64,000 bases of DNA, from NCBI GenBank assembly GCA_021613335.1, contig JAJTWR010000431.1, positions 620,001 through 684,000 of the forward strand. Direction: 5' to 3'. Positions 62,828 through 64,000 of this stretch are shown here, piece by piece. Source of the DNA: Whitmania pigra. Taxonomy: Eukaryota; Annelida; Clitellata; Hirudinida; Haemopidae. Position numbers and translations under genes: made by a program. Under the pieces are notes generated by a model, which was given only the letters and a program-made list of their open reading frames with translations, did not search any database and had not been told where the DNA came from. Positions within the stretch are counted from its first letter, which is position 1, and each line of letters starts with the position of its first letter.

Positions 62828-64000
62828 ATGCCCAAAACTGGACAAGCTCATCTGGAGAGTTTGCGGGATGGACGCTCCATATACATCGACGGCGAGCGCA
62901 TTGACGACGTCACTTCGCACCGCGCCTTTCGCAATGTATGCAAATCCGTCGCGGGCCTCTTTGACTTCGCCCTCGACCCGGCGCAGCGCGAACTGATGAC
63001 CTTTGAGACTGAGTCCGGCGAACGCGCGAACCGCATCTGGCAACTCCCCTTCTCCTACACCGAACTCGTCGAACGACGCCTGGCACTGGAAGCTTGGACG
63101 ACGATTCACGGCGGGTTCCTCGCCCGCTCCCCGGACCATGTCGCCTCTTGCATTTCCGGCATGCGCATGGGGTTGCCGATTTTCGAATGCTACAACACGG
63201 ACCGGGCTGCGGCTCTCGAAGCCTATTACCGTTACGCCCGCGACAACGACCTCTACCTCACCTACGTCCTCATCAACCCGCAGGTAGACCGCTCCAAGAC
63301 ACCATCCGAGCAACCCGACGCTTCCTTCACCGCGGGCATCGTCGACCGCAACGGCTCAGGCATCACCATCCGCGGGGCCAAAATGCTTTCGAGCGCCAGC
63401 GTCATCGCCAACGAAGTCTTTGTCACTTCGATTCAGCCGATGCACGCCGGTGATGAACGCTATGCGGTGTCCTTTGCTATCCCCATAAATACAAAGGGTT
63501 TAAAGCTACTTTCGCGAAAGTCTTACGAGGCGCATGCGACGGCTACCTTCGATAATCCGCTTGCGAGTCGCTACGATGAGAACGACTCGGTGATGTTCTT
63601 CGACGATGTGAAGGTCCCCTGGGACCGCATATTCGTCGATGGAAACGTCGAGATGTGCCTCCAACAATTCCACGCGACCCCAGCGCATGTATTCCAAACG
63701 TACCAGTCGATGATTCGGCTCAAGGTGAAACTCCAATTCTTGACCGCCATCGCCCACCGGACCACGCAAACCAACGGCACCACAAAATTTCCTCAGGTTC
63801 GCGACCTGCTCGGTCAACTCTCCGCGGAAGCAGCGATGATCGACGCTTTCGTCGAGGCGATGGAGGCAAAAGGCACGCAGGTTGGCCCCTACTACGTTCC
63901 TGACCGGCACATGGTCTACTCAGCGCAGGTGCTCACCCAGCAGATGTACCCGAAGGTCTTAAATTTCCTACGCGAACTCGCTGGCGGCGGAATGATCATG
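62828..64000 (+). CDS. hpaB: HpaB-family 4-hydroxyphenylacetate 3-monooxygenase, cut off by the window edge
   Basis: The first 391 codons of a FADH2-dependent aromatic monooxygenase, open to the right edge (full length in the family is about 480-520). Clear matches are HLESLRDGRSIYIDGERIDDVTS, ARSPDHVAS, INPQVDRSKTPSEQP, IRGAKMLSSAS, YDENDSVMFFDDVKVPW and the region ending GGGM. It hydroxylates phenols to catechols using reduced FAD from a separate reductase. The ATG at 62828 has GAGG eight bases upstream. No hpaC-type reductase is seen in the window; the flavin reductase at 331-1077 is of a different family. Confidence 0.88.
   Translation, partial: MPKTGQAHLESLRDGRSIYIDGERIDDVTSHRAFRNVCKSVAGLFDFALDPAQRELMTFETESGERANRIWQLPFSYTELVERRLALEAWTTIHGGFLARSPDHVASCISGMRMGLPIFECYNTDRAAALEAYYRYARDNDLYLTYVLINPQVDRSKTPSEQPDASFTAGIVDRNGSGITIRGAKMLSSASVIANEVFVTSIQPMHAGDERYAVSFAIPINTKGLKLLSRKSYEAHATATFDNPLASRYDENDSVMFFDDVKVPWDRIFVDGNVEMCLQQFHATPAHVFQTYQSMIRLKVKLQFLTAIAHRTTQTNGTTKFPQVRDLLGQLSAEAAMIDAFVEAMEAKGTQVGPYYVPDRHMVYSAQVLTQQMYPKVLNFLRELAGGGMIM

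Noticed and set aside
1..64000. CRISPR arrays, tRNA or rRNA genes, insertion sequences, prophage
   Set aside because: No regularly spaced repeats, no cloverleaf or rRNA sequence, and no transposase, integrase or phage structural genes were seen on reading both strands.

Overview
This 64 kb window is a gene-dense, GC-rich bacterial chromosome segment. Several genes point to the Myxococcota (myxobacteria and relatives, formerly Deltaproteobacteria): a complete alternative complex III operon (act genes), three tandem bactofilins followed by a PadC-type ParB-like protein, a CarF/TMEM189-type plasmalogen desaturase, a mitochondrial-like EF-G (spdEFG1 type), and an FHA-domain relative of sigma54 activators. 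KDO synthesis, Lgt, ExbB/ExbD and HtrA show a Gram-negative envelope. The lineage is inferred from gene content; no rRNA, tRNA, insertion sequence, prophage or CRISPR array was seen.

Layout. 1-4704: a cut-off secreted-repeat reading frame, a flavin reductase, lgt, and a three-gene operon (membrane protein, serine hydrolase, lipoprotein). 4829-12954: actABCDEF on the minus strand, the quinol-oxidising complex that replaces cytochrome bc1; no terminal oxidase genes follow. 13128-14042: cysK, divergent from actA across a small palindrome. 14046-19791: KDO synthesis (kdsA-kdsC, minus) back to back with a plus-strand operon of glycosyltransferase, FHA regulator, nucleotidyltransferase-like protein and UbiA-family prenyltransferase, probably for surface polysaccharide. 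19776-21808: a hypothetical gene, ptsN and hpf.

22083-29992 is one tightly packed minus-strand run: three bactofilins, padC, pyrE, a lipoprotein, a 1037-residue transporter/HEAT/cyclic-nucleotide-binding fusion, nadK and a secreted hypothetical. Upstream on the same strand are an alpha/beta hydrolase and a large hybrid histidine kinase. An AT-rich island (33361-33540) separates these from lipoprotein-xseA-xseB-ispA-tlyA (minus). The lipoprotein and exbB share the CATG at 37724-37727 as divergent start codons. 37725-40052 carries exbB-exbD and a response regulator with an HD-GYP domain. 40067-49672 (minus) holds smc, htrA, a cell-wall amidase and mutS.

49791-53450 (plus): an old yellow enzyme, then ribBA-ribH-nusB-M17N-like protein. 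53496-55780: an M50-like membrane protease, a metallo-beta-lactamase-fold hydrolase and carF. 55789-57542: a DarT-DarG DNA ADP-ribosylation toxin-antitoxin pair whose base composition is visibly lower in GC than its neighbours, suggesting acquisition by transfer. 57594-64000: a hypothetical, fusA, a long-chain acyl-CoA ligase, an apparently frameshifted orphan AbrB-type antitoxin gene and the first 391 codons of an HpaB-family monooxygenase cut off by the window edge.

Many adjacent genes overlap by four bases (ATGA, GTGA or TTGA), which implies translational coupling and was used to choose several non-ATG starts.
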